From Chrysogorgia sp. JL179-B06 (lineage: Eukaryota > Cnidaria > Anthozoa > Scleralcyonacea > Chrysogorgiidae), in NCBI GenBank assembly GCA_035772405.1, contig JAYKKM010000156.1, positions 2,323,921 to 2,387,920 on the forward strand: a stretch of DNA of 64,000 bases, written 5' to 3'. Each line of letters opens with the position of its first letter. Positions within the stretch are counted from its first letter, which is position 1. Both the position numbers and the translations under genes were made by a program. Under the pieces are notes generated by a model. It saw only the letters and a list, made by a program, of their open reading frames with translations. It made no database searches and was not told the origin of the DNA. Of the stretch, positions 10,565 through 22,322 are shown in pieces.

Positions 10565-11825
10565 GTTGCTTGAATTTCCTAAAAATCGGTCGTTGCCACC
10601 GTTTACCCTAGCCTGATTTATTAGACCGTATAGACCTTATTCCAAAATGGCCGCCATACATGAAAATGTGTGAAAAGCAGACACACAAAAAAAATGATAG
10701 TTCAGTATTTTAAATCATTTTATACATGTATTGCTAATTTGAACATGGCACATACTATAAATACATCTTTACTGGCTGTTTCCAAAACATAGCATATATT
10801 AGATGTAATAGATGCCCCCACGTTTTACATGAAGTGAACTTGTAAAATTCAGATTTTTGTACGAAACCTGGAAAGCTCATCTGGTGGATAAATCCTAGCT
10901 AGAGAACCACTCTAGTGGTGCTTTGAACAACCCAATTTAACTTTTATCCACTGAACAGCACTATCAGGTACATAACTATTCAGTGGATAAAATTTTACAT
11001 TAGGTTGTTCAAAGCATGATTAGTGCTGTTCTTTAGCTAGAACTTATAAACTAGACAGATAATATAATTTGGGCGGGATTATCCCGATTTTGCTTGAAAA
11101 TCCCGAATCCCGAATCATGCACGGTCGGGATAGGAAAAATCCCGAATTTAAAGATTTGCTTACCTTGTGTGTTAATTCCTCTATGGTTTTAATGTACTAT
11201 TATCAAACAACACATTGTTGAATGATGTAAACAACAGGTTTTCCTTTCGTAAGTAAGTAATATCCGATTTCTTGAGCTTTTTTTGGAAAGTAAGCGTAAA
11301 CTTAGATGATACATTTTAACGAGCATTTTGACAGAAATATTCGTCTAGAATGCTGGAAATGGCATTTCCGGGCCTTGAGATTTCAAAATGTTCGGAGGAG
11401 ATTTCAAAATGTTCGGGGTTTCCAGACCTCCCAAGCTCGCGCCTTCGGCGCTCGAATAGTTTCCCTCTACAACAAAAATCCCGATTTTAGAATCCCTAGG
11501 TTGGACACTCTGATTTTACATATAAGTAGCTGACTACTTCGCCACTGAAAAAATGTAGTTCGCTACAGCTACAGCTCCTGATTTCAAAAAGTAGTTGGGC
11601 CAAAAAAAAATAATACCGGGTTTCCGGTTTCAGGCTGAAAAAATTAGGTAGGGTAGATGGGTTTTTTTTTGTTTGTTTGGGTTTGTTGCTTTTTTGTTTG
11701 TTTTTTCCCCCAAAACATTGCATGGACGAACAATAGGTTTTACCAAATCACAAAACCCATGTTGATTCAATGTAGTTTCAACTTTATAATTTTGAATATA
11801 TATTTAATTATACTGCACATAAGCC
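10565..11825. other. non-coding stretch with a small foldback
   Basis: No supported gene. At about 10905-11040 a weak foldback is visible (arms GCTTTGAACAACC and GGTTGTTCAAAGC around TTATCCACTGAACAG). Near 11385-11420 a short direct duplication of GGAGATTTCAAAATGTTCGG occurs. T/G-rich low-complexity sequence lies at 11660-11710. Confidence 0.4.
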
Positions 11826-12119
11826 TGGTTTCCATATAATCGCCACGATCGCACAAGAATGAACTCAGCGATCGCAGCGAGCATATGGAAAATCACTGAC
11901 GCAGCGATCGCTGTGATCACGATCGCTGAGATAGAAAATGTTCTATCTCGACGATCGTGACGATCGTTGCGTTTTATATGGAAACGGTGATATTGCAATC
12001 TCAGCGATCTTGGCGATCGGTATGCATCCCTACGGTCCATTAAAACAATGGCCGCGATCAGCAATCACATGCAAACGCGAAACGATTGTTGATCGCTACG
12101 ATCGTTGTGATGGAAACCA
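11826..12119. mobile_element. CGATCG-rich MITE
   Basis: The termini TGGTTTCCAT and ATGGAAACCA are inverted. Between them the motif GCGATCG/CGATCGT recurs about a dozen times in both orientations, so the element can fold extensively. No ORF is credible. No clear TSD is visible. Confidence 0.65.
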
Positions 12120-12149
12120 TTAATTTACAGACAATTTATAACACATTTT

Positions 12150-12584
12150 TTATGCTCCCAGGATGCAATTCAAGCTGCAACTCGGGCCCAGGCTTCTCAA
12201 AATTTCAATAAAAAGATTACCGTTTCCCAAGGTATTTTTTTTGGCCTTAGAAACTATTCGCTTCTTGAAATTTAGTTCGCTACAGTAGCGATCTAGTTCA
12301 CTACGACCCGCCCTTGTTAAATATATATATATATATATATAGATATATATATATGTGTGTGTGTATGTGTTTCTAGTTATGAATACTGAGTAGAGACAAA
12401 TGAAAACAGGTATGAAAAGTACTTCTGCCAAAGTGCTGTCGCTGGGCGTGTCCAAAGCGCTGCCGCTGGGCGTGTCCAAAGCGCTGCCGCTGGGCGAGTC
12501 CATATTCTCAGGCAAATCCAACTTTATCCTTTTCTGCACTAGATTAAAAATTAAAATAAAAAAATAACGATTAAAGAAGGGCAC
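12150..12584 (-). other. ORF with 27-bp in-frame repeat
   Basis: A 27-bp unit is repeated about three times at 12428-12505. On the minus strand it encodes SALDTPSG-type nonapeptides preceded by LDLPENMDSPSG. The unit length is a multiple of three and the frame is open, which is compatible with an exon. However, the rest of the ORF runs through a TA/TG microsatellite (12319-12366) and has no known domain. I cannot assign it to a gene. Confidence 0.25.
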
Positions 12585-12599
12585 TACTAGTCTACTACA

Positions 12600-13340
12600 T
12601 TTCTGTTTACTTGAATTACTTGTTCTGTTTACTTGATAAAAAGGAATTATTTTTATATATACTGAATATACACGACAATTCTGTCACGAAAATAATATTA
12701 CGTTAGGCTTTGCCTTCTTTCTTCAACCTCATCTGGTCGCTTTTGCTCCAGTTGTTCCAAGTGTTCTTTGTCACCGAAATATACTTAATTGTTGATCGAT
12801 AATGGCTGGCAAGTATGTTGGCCATGTTGGTCATAAATAATCTTATACAAAAGTTACAAACTCGGCATGTTCGATTTTCCGCTTTTTTTCATAAAAATAG
12901 TTCGATAGCATGCACATTAAGCTGTACATATATTGTATAGTCTGGTATATTATCTTTCTTTTAAGGTATATTACAGCTTCCAAGGTTTATTATTTATCAA
13001 GATAACGTTTGAAGAATAGTGCCTTATTATAAATTTACAAATACACTGTTATTTTCAGGGAGTTATTTTTTCTCCAAAAATCGGGTCTAAAAAAAGGTTC
13101 AATTTATAAAGGTAAAATTTATAAAGGTAAAATTTATAAATTTAGTTTGGAGTTCTATAGGGCGGTGAGAAACGTTTGCGATGTATTTTGTGTCCAAAAT
13201 CTGACAGAGTTTTCATAATAAAGCGATAAAGAAACTAACGGAGAGAACGATTGATGTTTTTTATATCCCGTAATTACGTCACTTACCAATAGCGGAACTC
13301 AATTAGACCATTAATTTAATTAATTACTCTTTTTTATTAA
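12600..13340. other. AT-rich stretch without recognisable genes
   Basis: No coding or structured feature is supported, apart from a short tandem of AATTTATAAAGGTAA near 13100-13135. Confidence 0.4.
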
Positions 13341-13341
13341 A

Positions 13342-14580
13342 GTGCTTATCTCAGGGTTGGGGATTTTACATATTTAGGATATTTGGAACATTCTAAGAAG
13401 ATTTGTAATATATCTTCTTTTCCTAAAATGTCATCTTCATGGACTTTTTTGCTGTTAAAGTTGGCGATTTTGACGATGGCCGTGAAATTTTTTTACTGGG
13501 TTCTAGTCGCCGGAAGTGACGTAGAAGCAGGTGCGTTAGTGTTTTTACTCTCGAATGAACCCCGATGGCTATAAATTCGCTTTGCGGGCCACAATAAGGT
13601 GAACGATTTATCTGTGAATTTATGTTTACGTTTTATCGAATGTTATATACTGGCATGCCATATTTGCAATTGGCCATATTTACTAAAACAAAATTGTATG
13701 CTGTCAAAGCCAAATGATTCGCATGTTTATATTTGTTATATATCTGGTCACTGCGTCTAGCGGGCTGCAAATATCGAAGAATTGACCAGGCAAAGTATAA
13801 AATAGAAGATACAGAAAGCAGGTAGATACTGTCAGTATTGATTAATAGAATACCCGTTCGCTTTCCGATTTCCACTTGCGAATAAGCCAGCTGCGCACAA
13901 TTCACCTAGGCTAATAGAATTGCTTCATTCTTCAAAATTGCCACAATTCAGTGCTCGTCGAATACGATAAACAACAACGAATGTGCGATTTCATCTTCAA
14001 ACTTGAAGAAATTGACTCTGTATATGTGCCTGCAAGTTCAGATTTCAAAAGTGGATGCAAGTATTCCATTAATCTATAATCAACAGACAGTTCCTACCTG
14101 TTTTCTGTACCGATCTTTTATTTGATACTTCATCTTGTCAATTTTTTTATGTAAGTATCCCGCTAGACGCAGTGACCATGGTCATTGGTATTAACCATTT
14201 CAATGCAAGCTTTGATTTAGTGACATTCCTTCGCATTCGCAAGCAGTTCAGTGTCAGAGAAATATCGAATAGAATTAAACATGCGAATCATTTGGCTTTG
14301 ACAGCATACAATTTTGTTTTAGCAAATGCATGTATACAACATTGCAGATAAAACGTAAACATAAATTCACTGATAAAATCAACTTTCAATTAAACTTACC
14401 AATCATTTACCTTATCGTGCCCCTCAAAAGCGAATCTGTAGCCGTCGTACTAAAGACCTTTTTCAACTTTCAAGTCGCATTTTCTCATAAACCGCGTTGC
14501 CCACACAACGCAAAATTCCCATTGGCTGAAATCGTTGATTGACAGGTCAAGAATAATCCATCGTCTGGACGAATGTACTT
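13342..14580. mobile_element. composite repeat with ~200-bp inverted arms
   Basis: The left side (13375-13465) matches one arm of the TTAA-flanked foldback at 7834-8164 (shared ATTCTAAGAAGATTTGTAAT and a CATCTTCATGGACTTTTTTG stretch). Further in, 13560-13770 and 14165-14445 are inverted copies (shared GTGAATTTATGTTTACGTTT and TTGTATGCTGTCAAAGCCAA). TTAA occurs next to AGTGC on the left and after GTACT on the right, so a TTAA-type element is possible. Its ORFs show no domain. Confidence 0.5.
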
Positions 14581-14612
14581 TAAAGATCCACGATCTATAT
14601 CGAATTATCGCT

Positions 14613-14781
14613 TAGCCTGCGTAGCAGACGGTTGTTTGGGGGGAGGGGGGTTATATTCGGGACCCGCAATACAACGAGGCGGAAAACCCGCGAGGCGGAA
14701 AACGTGGCGCGCCTCCTCGCTGTATTCCGCGTCCCGAATATAACCCCCCTCCCCCAAAACAACCGTCTGCTACGCAGACTA
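14613..14781. mobile_element. MULE-like foldback element with 9-bp TSD
   Basis: Near-perfect palindrome of 169 bp: TAGCCTGCGTAGCAGACGG at the left and CCGTCTGCTACGCAGACTA at the right, with internal GGGTTATATTCGGGA arms. The flanks carry the same 9-bp sequence ATTATCGCT (14604-14612 and 14782-14790). A 9-bp TSD is characteristic of Mutator-like elements. The open frames on each strand arise from symmetry. Confidence 0.8.
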
Positions 14782-14790
14782 ATTATCGCT

Positions 14791-15950
14791 CTGATACTTG
14801 TTTTACACGAATTAATATATAGGTTGGCTTTAGCCATAATCAAATAACAAGTTGAAGAAACCTATACAATTAATAATTATATAATTATTAAGACTAAACA
14901 GTCATTTCCAATCGGCAGTTGCAAAATTTTCAACGTTTCAGCAATCGTGTTGTTCAAAATGGTTTAGACTTTTTAAACTTTCCGACTTGTTTGCCCTATA
15001 CACGCACTATGTTTGAGGTGTCAAATGTAAATTGCGTAACAAAAGAGCACTCCTCGCAGGTAAGGTGTAGTTTTTCAGTGCGTAAGTTTTTCCGTGTATT
15101 ACAGCCTGCAAACCGTAGTACAAGCAAAAATAGGGAGAATATTTACACCAGACTAGTGTATATAAATGAATATACCTTAATATAGTTCTTTTGGCCTATT
15201 TCCCTGTTTAAATACCTTACATGCATGGTTTTACCAGTATGAGCCGTGGATAAACACACTTTATTTTAACAAAATGTTTACATTGACCAGCGTCGGCGTT
15301 GCAATCAAAAAGGCAAAATCTTAACACCACGTCGATCTCAGGACACCAACCTGCCAGTACCAGTCACATGCGGCCAAGACGTCCGCGTCATCGTGTCGCG
15401 TCGTCGAATCTTAAAGTCTAAAATCTATTTTCGTACGCGATTATGTGTCCATCAGCCGCGGACCAGAACCGCAAATCGAACCGCAACAGAACCTCAACCA
15501 AACCGCAAAGTGCATTAGGTTTACTGTACCTACACCACTGCATGCCTGGGATATTGACGCTACAACAACGTTACAAGGCAATCCTCCTTATTACCGGTAA
15601 TAAGAAAGTAATTACAAAAGTTCTATAGTTCTATGCTTATTTTAGGCATGGTATATTTCCACACACTCTTTAAAGTAACCCGGCATAATGTAATTGAAAG
15701 AGATTATCCTGCACTATTCACCTCTTTACAAAGGTGCACAAAATAGTTATTTTTATTTGACTCTAATGAAAAATAAGTCACCTCAAAATGCTTCGGAGGA
15801 GGAGGTTTTCTTGTGAATAACTTTGAGGAGGACTTTGCCTGCCAGAAAAGTTTTGAAATTTAGCTAGGTTCTCTGAAATGCATAAATTTGCTGCTTTCTT
15901 AGTGCACTATATTTTAAAAGTTATATTAGACGACCTGCCAAGGCTTCAAA
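14791..15950. other. no recognisable genes
   Basis: Several 60-90-codon ORFs occur but none shows domains, family similarity or splice context that I can support. Confidence 0.35.
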
Positions 15951-16184
15951 ATATTACTTTTGATGGCATTTTTTGTCACAAGAAGGTAACCATGATAAAT
16001 CATATCGGATAGTGTATACTTTGAAGGTAAAGGGGGGTTACCGGTCGTAATTATTGATTTATATTCTAAAATTTGGAGATTTTTAAAAGCACAATGTGAT
16101 GAATGGGATATCTGCAAATTCTGCATGTAAAGTGCTGCCTAATACGTTTGTGTTTTATTTGGATTGACTAAATTCAGAATGCCA

Positions 16185-16320
16185 TCCAATCAGCGTGGCC
16201 GAGGTTCTAATTATCCTAATTCGCATAACTCGCATAACTCACAATCATAAACAAACAAGAAACATTGCGCAAATTTCCCCCAATATAACACTTCGAAGAA
16301 CAGCCACAACAAGCAGCCAA
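16185..16320 (+). repeat. direct repeat, left copy (partner 20745-20875)
   Basis: About 130 bp shared in the same orientation with 20745-20875, with scattered substitutions. Landmarks are ATCCAATCA, CACAATCATAAACAAACAAG, ATAACACTTCGAAGAA and AGCCACAAC. The two copies flank the LINE and its quasi-palindromic surroundings. Confidence 0.65.
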
Positions 16321-16922
16321 CTTTTTGTTACAAACAGGTAACCACCATAGAAATGTAGCTTAGACATTAATCAAGATGACTAAGCCGGTTACCATCCATG
16401 TATCACAAGATAGCATTGTTGAGCCGGTGAGTTAAAGTGCTGAAGATATCATGAGTAACACTGTACTGCATATACAACATGTAACAGCATGACGAAATAA
16501 CAACGATGAAAAACAATGTTACAACAATGTCACAGGGTCTCTGTTTTGTAATATAGTTTTCTTATTTACTTTTAATTTTCAACGGGAGAGCGCCTCGCAT
16601 GGGTCCCTGAGTCCTGTTCGCGCTCTTCCCGTTTGGGTAACCTACTTAGCGTATGTTTTATATGTAATTTCTGTTGTGTAGGTTTATTTAATGTAGAGTA
16701 CCCAATAAAGCCGTTATAAAAAATAAAAAAAAAAATTAAATAAATTAAAAAAGAACATGGTTGATGTATCAACACGTTCTTCGGTTGTTACAACATGCGT
16801 GAACAACGGTTGTTGTTTCATCAAGCTGTAACAACTTGTTGAAACAATGATGAACAATGTTGTTCATTTATCAATGTTGTTCACGCATTCCGCGACCCTG
16901 TGACATTGTTTTTAACATTGTT

Positions 16923-18250
16923 GTTCACGCATGCATGAGCGCCATGATGGCAGCCGGAAATTTTAGCAAAGGAAAGTTTTTAGTATTTTTTATATCTATT
17001 TGGAATGTTTATGCTTCAAACCTTAACAAATCAACTTGTAAGAAGGTTTGTCATTGTTATGATGAGTTTTCAGACGATTGCTGGATAGCAAATGGGAATT
17101 TGATCGACCTTAAGTTGTTTACAGCTAGTCGCTGTCACCGATATCATGAAGACAACTTGGTGTTCAGACTTCATCTTCGTCGACCCATATTCGTATGGCA
17201 CAAGCATGGCCACGTCTGTCTGCTGCTACCACCTCTGGACATCACTATCTGTATGGATATCTTATCGAATCCTGGCCCAAGAACTTCTCTGATAAAAACC
17301 ACTTCATTATTTAACTTTGGCCGGAACTTTAAACAGGCTTCATTAAACAAGGATTTGAATAATTATCCAACACGAACAATAGTTTATTCTAAAGATGAAC
17401 TCTTCAATCTTAAAGCGAAATATGCCATCTCGCAAGACCTCTTCTTCGTCCTAAAGGACCAGAAATTGTTAAGAACAAGAGGAGTTCGCTCTGGTTTATC
17501 AGCTCGTAACAAGATCTACAATATTCCATCGCATATTAGTTATCGTGACTCCGCCAACATCAAGAACCAAAGCGGTGTAAATCTGCATAATTTACAACCA
17601 GTAAAGCGTGCCACTGTAAACAAACCAAAGATCAATTCTCTATTGAATGTCGCCATGTGGAACATTCGCTCGCTCAATAAGAAGGCTGCGCCGATATGCG
17701 ATCTGGTTATCTCTAAACGTATTGATATATTGGCCTTGAACGAAACCTGGCTGTCAAATGACGATAACTCCGATCCTACTCTGGCTGATATTTTAAATAC
17801 TCTTCAGGATTATGACTTTGTTCATCTTCCAAGGGCTATAAGAATTGGCGGTGGTGTGGGTATGTTTCTAAGAAAGGGCTTCAGTGTAAAACGCAACACA
17901 ACCTACTCGTTTAAATCAATGGAATATTTAGATCTGTTTATCACGACAGGCAGCTCGTCACTACGTCTCATTACTCTGTATAGGCCTCCGCAATCTACGA
18001 AGAACAAACTGACACCCCAAATGTTCTTTAACGAGTTTTCTGTCTTACTCCAAGACCTAGCTGTTGCAACTGGAAATTTGCTTATCACCGGTGATCTCAA
18101 TTTTCATGTTGATGATTGTGGGAATTCGAATGCCTCTAGATTTTTGGACATGCTTGAGTCGGCTGGCCTTGAACAAAAAGTGGTCGGTGTAACTCACAAA
18201 CACGGTCATACGCTCGATTTTCTGGATGTCCAGAAATCATCAACTACTCT
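16923..18250 (+). pseudogene. LINE N-terminal region and APE-type endonuclease
   Basis: The open frame (longest form begins 16857) encodes about 265 N-terminal residues, then an exonuclease-endonuclease-phosphatase domain. Visible landmarks are VAMWNIRSLNKK (domain start), LALNETWLS (catalytic Glu), LITLYRPP, LLITGDLNFHVDD (Asp/Asn) and THKHGHTLDF. This nuclease nicks target DNA to prime reverse transcription. A motif DILSNPGP at 17256-17279 resembles 2A-like peptides known from some LINE N-termini. The frame is lost at about 18240, just before the last catalytic SDH motif, which continues in another frame (ISDHSTIF at about 18257). Confidence 0.8.
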
Positions 18251-18253
18251 CAC

Positions 18254-18696
18254 AAGATTTCTGATCACAGTACCATTTTTTGCACTATCAATATGCCCAA
18301 ACCAATGGCGACTAAGAAGTCTATACAGCACCGTAACCTGCGACGTATGAACATGGACTCATGGCGTGATGATATCAGAAATTCTACACTTTGTGATGTA
18401 AATGTATCCTCCTGTATGGATGCCAGTATTATGGCTGAACGCTATAATGATGTGCTGCGGCAATTGATTGATAAACACGCACCTGTTCGTAATAGTTCAG
18501 TCACCTTGCGTCCAAATGCACCTTGGTTTGATGACTCCTTGAAATCCTTGAAAAGGAAAAAAAGGAAGTACGAGCGTACTTATAGGGCTTCGGGCCTGGA
18601 AGTTCATCGTCAGATGTACAAGGAGCAATGCAACATCTACAATGATGCGCTTAGTACTGCTAAACAGGCGTACTATCGTACTCAGATTTCTGGTCT
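18254..18696 (+). pseudogene. LINE EN-RT linker, shifted frame
   Basis: Second frame of the LINE. It begins with the displaced SDHSTIFCTI endonuclease C-terminus, then a linker including RNLRRMNMDSWRDDI, APWFDDSLKSLKRKKRKYER and KQAYYRTQISG. All are standard for L2-type elements upstream of the RT domain. A single-base-type shift near 18695 moves the reading frame to that of the RT. Confidence 0.75.
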
Positions 18697-20490
18697 GATC
18701 AAAGTAAGCTGTTTCGATTGATTGATGGACTTTTCAAGGTTAAAGCAGCGCCACCACTGCCATCTCATGAGTCTCCTGTATCACTAGCCAACAATTTTAT
18801 AAACTTCTTCACCATCAAGATTCAAAACTTGAAAACCAACCTGCGCTCATCAAGTTTAGCAAATAGGGAACTTTCTGTCATCCTTGACAGAACTCTGTGC
18901 CAGACATCATTCTCGGAGTTCTCACAAGTGTCTGAAGAATACATATGTGAGCTAGTGATGAAGTCCAAACCAAAGTCTTGCAAACTAGATCCTATTCCGA
19001 CTAACATCCTGAAGCAATCTATTGACGTCTTGGCACCATCACTGACTGCTATCATTAATAGTTCATTGTCCTTGGGTGTTTTCCCTACATCACTTAAGAA
19101 AGCGCTAATTCATCCGTTGATCAAAAAACATACCCTCAATCGTGAGGAGTATCCAAGCTATCGTCCCATCTCAAACGTTGCTTTTCTTTCGAAAACGCTG
19201 GAACGAGTTGTTGCTACTCAAGCTCTGAATTATCTTACTACTAATGGATTGCTGGCAAAATTCCAGTCGGCATATAGGCACTTCCACAGTACTGAGACGG
19301 CACTATTACGAGTTTGCAACGATATGTTGATTGCGATAGATGGACGTCAAGAGGTTGTTTTAGTTCTTCTCGACCTGTCATCTGCGTTTGATACTATCGA
19401 CCACAGTGCTCTTCTATCTCGGCTACAATGTCGTTATGGAATCACTGGTACAGTGTTAGAATGGTTTAGATCCTACCTGACAGGCAGGTCCCAACAAGTC
19501 ATCATCAAGGACGGTGTCTCCCAGGAGAAACCTCTTGAATTTGGTGTACCTCAGGGTTCTGTGCTTGGGCCCCTCCTGTTTTCCTTATTCTTCGCCCCTC
19601 TCGAGGACGTAATCCTGGCGCATGGTCTGAGTGCGATGATGTATGCTGATGATACTCAGGTGCATATATCGATTGATTCAATCGAAGATCGCCCTGTAGT
19701 GCTGTCCAAGCTTGAACTGTGTATTCAAGACATCCTAATATGGTGCACAACCAACGACCTAGCATGCAATCCAGACAAGACCGAAATTGTTCATTTGACT
19801 TCGCGCTTCTCGGCACACTCTCCTATCCCAGGGATCAATGTGAATGGATTTAACATCACACCAACACCTACAGCGTGCAACCTTGGAGCAATATTCGATA
19901 ACCATTTACAGATGACACAGCATGTAAACAACCTATGCAAATCAGCGTTCTTCTCCATCAGGAACATAGGCAGAATTAGGAAATACCTTGATAGGGAGAA
20001 TACTGAACGACTGGTCCATGCATTTATAACTTCTAAGGTAGACTCCTGCAACAGCTTGTTGATTGGACTCCCTGACACGGAAATTGCCAAACTTCAGCGC
20101 GTGCAAAACACCGCGGCAAGACTTGTCACAAGAACAAAAAAGTTTGACCACATTATGCCCATACTCAGACAGCTCCATTGGCTCCCAGTTCGATTGAGGA
20201 TAACATTCAAGATACTTGTAACTGTTTATAAAGCTCTTCATAACCAGGCTCCTTCCTACATAACTGAACTTATCACTCCCTACAGACCGTCGCGTTCTCT
20301 TCGTTCAGCCAATAAGAATCTTCTTGTCGTCCCTAAGTGTAATACACAGTTTTACGGTGAACGATCTTTCGCAGTTGCTGCACCACGTCTATGGAACGAG
20401 CTTCCCCTTCTAATAAAAAATGCGGAATCTTTAAACTCATTTAAATCCTATCTTAAGACCCACTTATTCCATAATTTCTTTGATTTGTAA
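18697..20490 (+). pseudogene. LINE reverse transcriptase
   Basis: An intact 590-codon frame carries the RT domain: DPIPTNILKQS, YRPISNVAFLSKTLERVV (fingers), LLDLSSAFDTIDHSALLSRL (motif A, catalytic Asp), GVPQGSVLGPLLFSLF (motif B) and MYADDTQVHI (motif C, YADD at about 19639). The thumb and C-terminal region follow with VHAFITSKVDSCNSLL and AAPRLWNELPLL. No RNase H or zinc knuckle is seen at the C-terminus, as expected for L2. The RT itself looks undamaged; the element is disabled by the two upstream shifts. Confidence 0.88.
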
Positions 20491-20744
20491 TTTCTTGTTT
20501 CAACTAGTTTTACTGTAGCATGTGTTTAAATATTATTCAATATTGTAGTTTTCTTTAATTTTGTAATTCATTTTATATTCCTAAAATAACCTGTAAAGCA
20601 TTGAAACTTTGTAATATGCTTAATAAATTATTATTATTATTATTATGTCAACAAGTTGTTACAGCATTGTTCAGGCAACAATGCTGTAACAACTTGCTAG
20701 ATTTTTGCATGTATACGTAGGTGTTTTATTTTGAATGGCTCGCT

Positions 20745-20875
20745 TCAGAGCGTCATCCAATCATCGTGCCTCCAGTTCTGGTTAACCTGATTCGCATGAC
20801 TCACAATCATAAACAAACAAGAAATATGGCGAGAATACACCTAAATATAACACTTCGAAGAAAAGCCACAACGTA
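20745..20875 (+). repeat. direct repeat, right copy (partner 16185-16320)
   Basis: Matches the left copy in the same orientation with scattered differences. It is followed by unique sequence and by another AACAAGTTGTT-rich quasi-palindromic cluster at 21040-21150. Confidence 0.6.
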
Positions 20876-21849
20876 AGCTTGCTAAGAATCAGAAATTTAT
20901 TTGATCTGGTAGATACAGAAAAGTCTCATATTCGCAATTTACTTCGTTTTATTTTGGTAATTGCCAATACCGCCATGTACGTAATGTTGAAGCTGAGCTT
21001 ATCATGTGCGAACAACGTTGTTGGCTATAAAAATGTGCTGTTGGAACAACTTGTTCATGACTGTTCATTTATCCGTGAACAAGTTGTTCGAACCATAAGT
21101 GAACAACTTGGAAAAATATTCGCCTGTTGACAACCGTGAACAAGTTGTGCGTTTTTACGCGTGTAGTTTGCATTCATCCCAGTGTGCCTTTAAAAAAACC
21201 CAAATTTTAGTATAAAAATTTCAAATTAGTACGCATGGTAACCCCCCTCACCTTCAAAATATAAGCCATCCGATACTATCTGGCATTGGTTACCGGCTCG
21301 TAACAAAAAATGCCATCAACGGTTTTTCTGAGACACTTTTATCGACGTTGGGCGGCCATCCCTTAGAAGTTTCAAATTGGAGAGTAAAGTATTATAGACA
21401 TTTCACCACATTTTTCAGTAGTTGTAAAATATACGCACTTGTTCATCCATCTTCCTCCTTTTATGTGTCCTTGTGTAAAACAAAAAGAGAACAATGATTA
21501 AACGACAAGTTCTGGTAAAAGAGCGTGGCCAGGCCAATGACAGCTTCAGTTGTCAGTCAACAATCATATGATGTTCTGCACTGCTGGCATGTGTATCGCT
21601 TCTCCAAGCTTTTTTAAAACACAAGTAAATAACAATATATTATATACGGTAATTCTAATTATCGCGCAAAATTCAAATCAAACACTTGAATATCAAATGT
21701 CAGAGTTTGGACTAGATACAGTAGTTTGTAATCAGTTATAATAATATACACTACATGAAAATGTTTCTCGACTGCGATTGGCTAATCGTACAGTGCAAAA
21801 ATGTGTAACAAGCTTTTCCGATTGGCTAATAAACAACGGGAAACTGCCG

Positions 21850-22322
21850 GAAAGCCAACAAAATGGCTATATGCGGATTTTGAAGGATGTCTTTTCCTTC
21901 ACGAGATAATCCAATATGGTGACCAAAACATAGAGTTGTCGAAGAACATTTCGATGAAATCTGTCCTAATCCCAACAACCGCCATAGATTTTCTGGGCTT
22001 TCTAGTGGATTCCACAACCCTGACTTGGACTTAATTCTAGACAACCCACTGCCATCAATTCAACAATTGTCCAAACTGTTGGGTTACCTAACATCCACCA
22101 TACAGGCGGGTTTCCCGGCACCAATTCATTTTCGTTACTTACAAATAGACAAAAACAAGGCCTTAAGTACTTGCAAGGATTACTCGGCTACACTCCAACT
22201 CAGTCATAATGCAAAGGAAGAGTTGGTTTGGTGGAGGGACAATCTCGAAGCCTGGAATAGGAAAGCATTAATTTCAGGGGAACCAGACCTGATAATAGAG
22301 ACATCAGGGGCAGCGCGCTAAG
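21850..22322 (+). pseudogene. DIRS-type retrotransposon RT/RNase H fragment
   Basis: Two overlapping frames give a DIRS-like sequence. The first ends with TTAIDFLGFLVDSTT (RT C-terminal region); the second contains QLSKLLGYLTSTIQAGFPAP, HFRYLQIDKNKAL and ELVWWRDNLEAWN and stops at DLIIETSGAAR, where RNase H would begin. The frame changes near 22020-22030. DIRS elements normally also encode a tyrosine recombinase, absent here. The fragment is truncated at both ends. Confidence 0.7.

Larger units (their letters stand above)
16920..20646 (+). mobile_element. L2/CR1-superfamily LINE, nearly complete, frameshifted
   Basis: An endonuclease and reverse transcriptase are read in order over three frames, followed by a short 3' UTR and an (ATT)n tail at about 20628-20646. 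Such trinucleotide tails and the EN-RT organisation are typical of L2/CR1-type LINEs. The 5' boundary lies within AACAACGTTGTT-type quasi-palindromic sequence and cannot be fixed. Two frameshifts (about 18240 and 18695) make this copy non-functional as it stands. Confidence 0.85.
15958..21325. mobile_element. segment bounded by ~160-bp inverted repeats (composite)
   Basis: 15958-16120 and 21175-21325 are diverged inverted copies: left GATGGCATTTTTTGTCAC, AAGGGGGGTTACC and CTAAAATTTGG; right the complements of GATGGCATTTTTTGTTAC, GAGGGGGGTTACC and CTAAAATTTGGG. Inside them are direct repeats at 16185-16320 and 20745-20875 (shared CACAATCATAAACAAACAAG and ATAACACTTCGAAGAA). Innermost are AACAAGTTGTT-type quasi-palindromes flanking the LINE. 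This is most simply an older DNA element into which a LINE inserted. Confidence 0.5.

Noticed and set aside
18822..20241. Antisense ORFs (77-103 codons) across the LINE RT
   Set aside because: Shadows of a well-supported RT reading frame.
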